Shown one piece after another: positions 13,533 to 15,785 of a DNA stretch of 15,785 nucleotides (its first letter is position 1; every line of letters starts with the position of its first letter). The notes beneath the pieces were generated by a model that did no database searches, had not been told where the DNA came from, and saw nothing but the letters and a program-made list of their open reading frames with translations. The translations under genes and the position numbers were made by a program. This stretch comes from Kiritimatiellales bacterium (GTDB lineage Bacteria; Verrucomicrobiota; Kiritimatiellia; Kiritimatiellales; Pontiellaceae), in the NCBI GenBank assembly GCA_021734595.1, contig JAIPIO010000060.1:1-15785 (forward strand), read 5' to 3'.

Positions 13533-15212
13533 ATGAAGAGGGAAATCCTGAAGAACGGCCTTATGGCGATGCTTCTTTTTTGCGTGGTTGGCGGAGTTTT
13601 TGCTGAAAGACCGAACATAATTCTGATTATGGCGGACGACATGGGCCGCGAGACGCTGGGTATCCACGGAGGGTTGAGCTACAAGACGCCGGTGCTGGAT
13701 AAAATAGGAACCGAAGGGCTGGTTTTCGACCATTGCTATTCGTTGCCAATCTGCACCCCTTCACGGGTAAAGCTGATGACCGGCAAGTACAGCTTCCGCA
13801 ACTATGTTTCGTTCGGGAAACTGGACCCTGGAGAAAAAACGTTCGGCAATGCGCTGCGGAATGCGGGCTATGAAACCTGCATCGTCGGCAAGTGGCAGTT
13901 GGGCGGTGAGCACGAACAGATCAAGGCGTTCGGCTGGGACGAATACTGCATGTGCAACGGCGTCAATCCCATCGATCGCAAGGCGAAGCCTTTCCTCAAG
14001 GGCAAGGAGCGCTACTGGTTCAACAGCAAGGTGATTGCCAACGGGGAATACTACAAGACCGATGAGGTCTACGGCCCCGACATGGTCAACGAGTATGCGC
14101 GGAACTTTATCAAGCGCGGGCGCGACAAGCCGTTCTTCCTCTACTACCCGATGATCATGCCCCATTCGCCGTGGGGTCCGACCCCACATTCGAAGGACGG
14201 GGATAAAAGTGGAAAAAAGGTCAGCGAGGTGAAGTATTTCAAGGACAACATTGAATACATCGACCATCTTGTCGGCCGGGTGCTGAAGGCGCTGGAGGAG
14301 AGCGGCCAGCGCGAAAACACCATCGTGATGTTTACCGGAGACAACGGCTCCGGCTATCCGGTACCCGTCGATGTTTCCAACGAGCAGCTGCGCCGCGTGG
14401 GTTCAACCGAAGGCTGGGGCGACTACACGGAAATTCTTTTGAATCCCGGCGAGCCAACCCCAACTACAACCAAAAAGGGAAAAACCGTCGTTCAGGAGGG
14501 ACCGCTTTCGGAAACCATCTACGGCGATGTGCCGGGCAGGAAAAACCGGATGCTGCGCGATGGCACGGGCGTGCCGTGCGTGATGGACTGGGCAAAATAT
14601 CGCAAGGCGTATGAAAAGATGGGTCACCGCCACAGCGACCTGATTGATTTTACCGACTTTTTCGCCACACTCATCGATGTGGCCGAAACAAAGGTTGACC
14701 ATTCTATCGATGGAGTTTCATTCGCCTCGCGCCTGCGCGGCGAGGGGGCGCACAAACGCGACTATGTTTTCTGCCACTACTGGAAGGCAGGGCGTGATCC
14801 GAAAGGCGCGCGCGACGCGATCCACGACGGAAAATACAAGCTCTACAATAACGGCGACTTCTTTAATCTGATGGCCGACTCCGATGAGCTGCAGCCGGTC
14901 GATCTGAAAAAGGCTCCTGAAAAGGCCATCGCCGCGCATAAACGGCTTGCGAAGCAATACGAAGCCGTCCGCGGCTTCGCGCCGAACGTCGAGGTTGTGC
15001 CGTCAAAGCTTTTCGATCCCACCGCCAGGAAGCCGGAAGGCACCACGCTGGAAATGCAGCTGGCGCACGCCAAGGAGCGGGCGAAGAAACAAGGCAAGAA
15101 ATACAACGAGGAAACCAGCACGCGCTTTTTTCGCGCGAAGGATCGAAACGGTGATGGAGTCATCGACGAGAAGGAAGCTAAGATGAAGGTCGCGCCGGGG
15201 TGGAATAAATAG
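13533..15212 (+). CDS. Secreted S1 family sulfatase with C-terminal EF-hand tag and GKWQ variant
   Basis: 559 aa from ATG 13533, set by GGAGG (13521-13525) 7 bases upstream; a TTG at 13497 in the same frame would extend it through the RBS. Signal peptide 1-24 (cleavage after VFA). DDMGRE from 35 gives metal Asp35/36; the formylglycine motif CTPSRVKLMTGKYSF starts at Cys74. The usual GKWHLG is GKWQLG here, so the active-site His next to the Lys is Gln; MPHSPW and FTGDNGSGYP are intact. A Thr/Lys-rich insertion (PTPTTTKKGKT) lies between the second metal motif and the C-terminal part. The tail module begins about 503 with GTTLEMQLAHAKERAKKQGK and has EF-hand DRNGDGVIDEKE at 537-548 and the ending APGWNK, nearly identical to the ends at 121 and 1952. 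A LacI-type operator lies upstream, so this gene may be regulated separately. Substrate unknown. Confidence 0.91.
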   Translation: MKREILKNGLMAMLLFCVVGGVFAERPNIILIMADDMGRETLGIHGGLSYKTPVLDKIGTEGLVFDHCYSLPICTPSRVKLMTGKYSFRNYVSFGKLDPGEKTFGNALRNAGYETCIVGKWQLGGEHEQIKAFGWDEYCMCNGVNPIDRKAKPFLKGKERYWFNSKVIANGEYYKTDEVYGPDMVNEYARNFIKRGRDKPFFLYYPMIMPHSPWGPTPHSKDGDKSGKKVSEVKYFKDNIEYIDHLVGRVLKALEESGQRENTIVMFTGDNGSGYPVPVDVSNEQLRRVGSTEGWGDYTEILLNPGEPTPTTTKKGKTVVQEGPLSETIYGDVPGRKNRMLRDGTGVPCVMDWAKYRKAYEKMGHRHSDLIDFTDFFATLIDVAETKVDHSIDGVSFASRLRGEGAHKRDYVFCHYWKAGRDPKGARDAIHDGKYKLYNNGDFFNLMADSDELQPVDLKKAPEKAIAAHKRLAKQYEAVRGFAPNVEVVPSKLFDPTARKPEGTTLEMQLAHAKERAKKQGKKYNEETSTRFFRAKDRNGDGVIDEKEAKMKVAPGWNK

Positions 15213-15220
15213 GGAGATGA

Positions 15221-15276
15221 GTGATACGTGATGCGTGAAACGTGAAACAAATCACGACTCACTCGTCACGGCTCAC
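15221..15276. repeat. Inverted repeat built of heptads (4x GTGA, then 4x TCAC)
   Basis: GTGA occurs at 15221, 15228, 15235 and 15242, and TCAC at 15252, 15259, 15266 and 15273, each at a 7-base period. The two halves form an imperfect palindrome: the GTGA and most CGTGA blocks pair, and the three bases between them vary. It starts 8 bases after the sulfatase stop. Confidence 0.8.
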
Positions 15277-15281
15277 GAGAG

Positions 15282-15350
15282 CTTCCAAGGATTGGAAAAC
15301 GCTTAGGGAAAATTTCCAAGGGGTGGAAGATTTCTTCCAAGGTTTGGAAA
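15282..15350. repeat. Array of three 17-base palindromes in helical phase
   Basis: Copies at 15282-15298 (CTTCCAAGGATTGGAAA), 15313-15329 (TTTCCAAGGGGTGGAAG) and 15334-15350 (CTTCCAAGGTTTGGAAA). Centres are 31 and 21 bases apart, the same distances as in the array at 13303. The array lies between the heptad repeat and the next gene start. Confidence 0.85.
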
Positions 15351-15381
15351 ACCGGCAAATACGGAGTACGAAAGGACCAGC

Positions 15382-15785
15382 ATGAAAAACATACTCACCA
15401 TATTATCAATCGCCCTTTTAACGGTCGGAGCACATGCCGAAAAACTGAGTGTAACCTTTGGTGCCCCGTCGGATCTGGCTGCGCAATACGGCGAACATAA
15501 TCTGACCGGCAATGCGAAGCAGAATGCCGACATTGCGGCTCCAACGATTTCCATCGGCGGACTGGATCTGGACGGGGTTGGCAAGAACGACGACAAAATC
15601 GAAATTGGGTTTTCAGTAAAAGCCGCAGGCGGGGACCTTAAACGGTATGCGATGGGATACCGGCTGGACAAAGGCTATACACTGATGTTTGAAATCGCCT
15701 CGGCAAACAGGGTGCTGGGATCCGGCAAAACCTCTGCCCTGAAAGGTAAACTTGTTTCCGCCGCTGGAAACAACAAGGGCGCAAC
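15382..15785 (+). CDS. Secreted protein of unknown function (partial, 3' cut by window)
   Basis: From ATG 15382, with AAAGGA (15371-15376) 5 bases upstream, the frame stays open for 134 codons to the window end. Residues 1-19 (MKNILTILSIALLTVGAHA) are a signal peptide with cleavage after AHA, much like the beta-helix protein's. The rest (EKLSVTFGAPSDLAAQYGEHNL, then PTISIGGLDLDGVGKNDDKIEIGF and YRLDKGYTLMFEIAS) alternates hydrophobic and polar residues as in a beta-rich domain, with many Gly, Asn and Asp. I do not recognise the family. As the first gene after two repeat clusters it may start a new transcription unit. Confidence 0.75.
   Translation, partial: MKNILTILSIALLTVGAHAEKLSVTFGAPSDLAAQYGEHNLTGNAKQNADIAAPTISIGGLDLDGVGKNDDKIEIGFSVKAAGGDLKRYAMGYRLDKGYTLMFEIASANRVLGSGKTSALKGKLVSAAGNNKGA

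Noticed and set aside
15755..15770. TTTCCGCCGCTGGAAA near the window end
   Set aside because: The arms fit but the centre is one base shorter than in all other copies, and it lies in coding sequence; probably coincidental.

Overview
The window reads as one polysaccharide-degradation locus of a marine-type PVC bacterium. My best guess is Kiritimatiellota (Pontiella-like): many S1 formylglycine sulfatases of different subfamilies, Lys-rich C-terminal EF-hand tails, no SusC/SusD pair or other transporter, and short interspersed palindromes. This placement is inference. All genes I can support lie on the + strand, and every complete one begins with an export signal, so the encoded enzymes act outside the cytoplasm.

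Layout. 2-121 is the C-terminus of an upstream sulfatase. 147-1952 is an S1_8-like sulfatase. 1959-4421 is a GH95 alpha-L-fucosidase gene cut by one in-frame TAG (2817-2819), giving ORFs 1959-2819 and 2835-4421. 4469-6094 is a SASA-type O-acetylesterase, 6108-7592 an S1_11-like sulfatase, 7606-9660 a large lipoprotein of unknown function (possibly a glycan-active enzyme), 9706-10572 an alpha/beta hydrolase, 10672-11727 a secreted parallel beta-helix protein, and 11804-13234 a lipoprotein arylsulfatase. Gaps are 6 to 99 bases, so these genes could form one operon. A 298-base intergenic region follows (13235-13532). It holds a 52-base three-way-junction element with complementary loops, a five-copy palindrome array and a LacI-type operator. 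Next is another secreted sulfatase (13533-15212), then a 169-base gap with a heptad inverted repeat and three more palindromes, and the start of an unrecognised secreted protein (15382 to the window end).

How the genes fit together: the sulfatases would remove ester sulfates of different positions, the esterase would remove acetyl groups, and GH95 would remove terminal alpha-L-fucose (or galactose). The lipoprotein, the hydrolase and the beta-helix protein are candidates for backbone or side-chain steps. A sulfated, acetylated, fucose-containing glycan such as a fucan is the natural guess. All four sulfatases whose active site is visible have a Cys in C-x-P-S-R, so they need an anSME or FGE maturase, which is not encoded here.

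The most unusual signal is not a gene. A 17-base palindrome of the form TTTCCA-N5-TGGAAA occurs about 16 times. The 15-base core TTCCA-N5-TGGAA is matched exactly 13 times, against about 0.015 expected with equal base frequencies. In the gaps its copies sit at centre-to-centre distances of 21, 31 or 32 bases, i.e. whole helical turns. Other copies lie inside coding sequence, including two identical 17-mers read in different codon phases of the same gene. A second shared trait is a C-terminal module with one EF-hand, found on three sulfatases and on the unrelated esterase, which looks like a dockerin-like tag.
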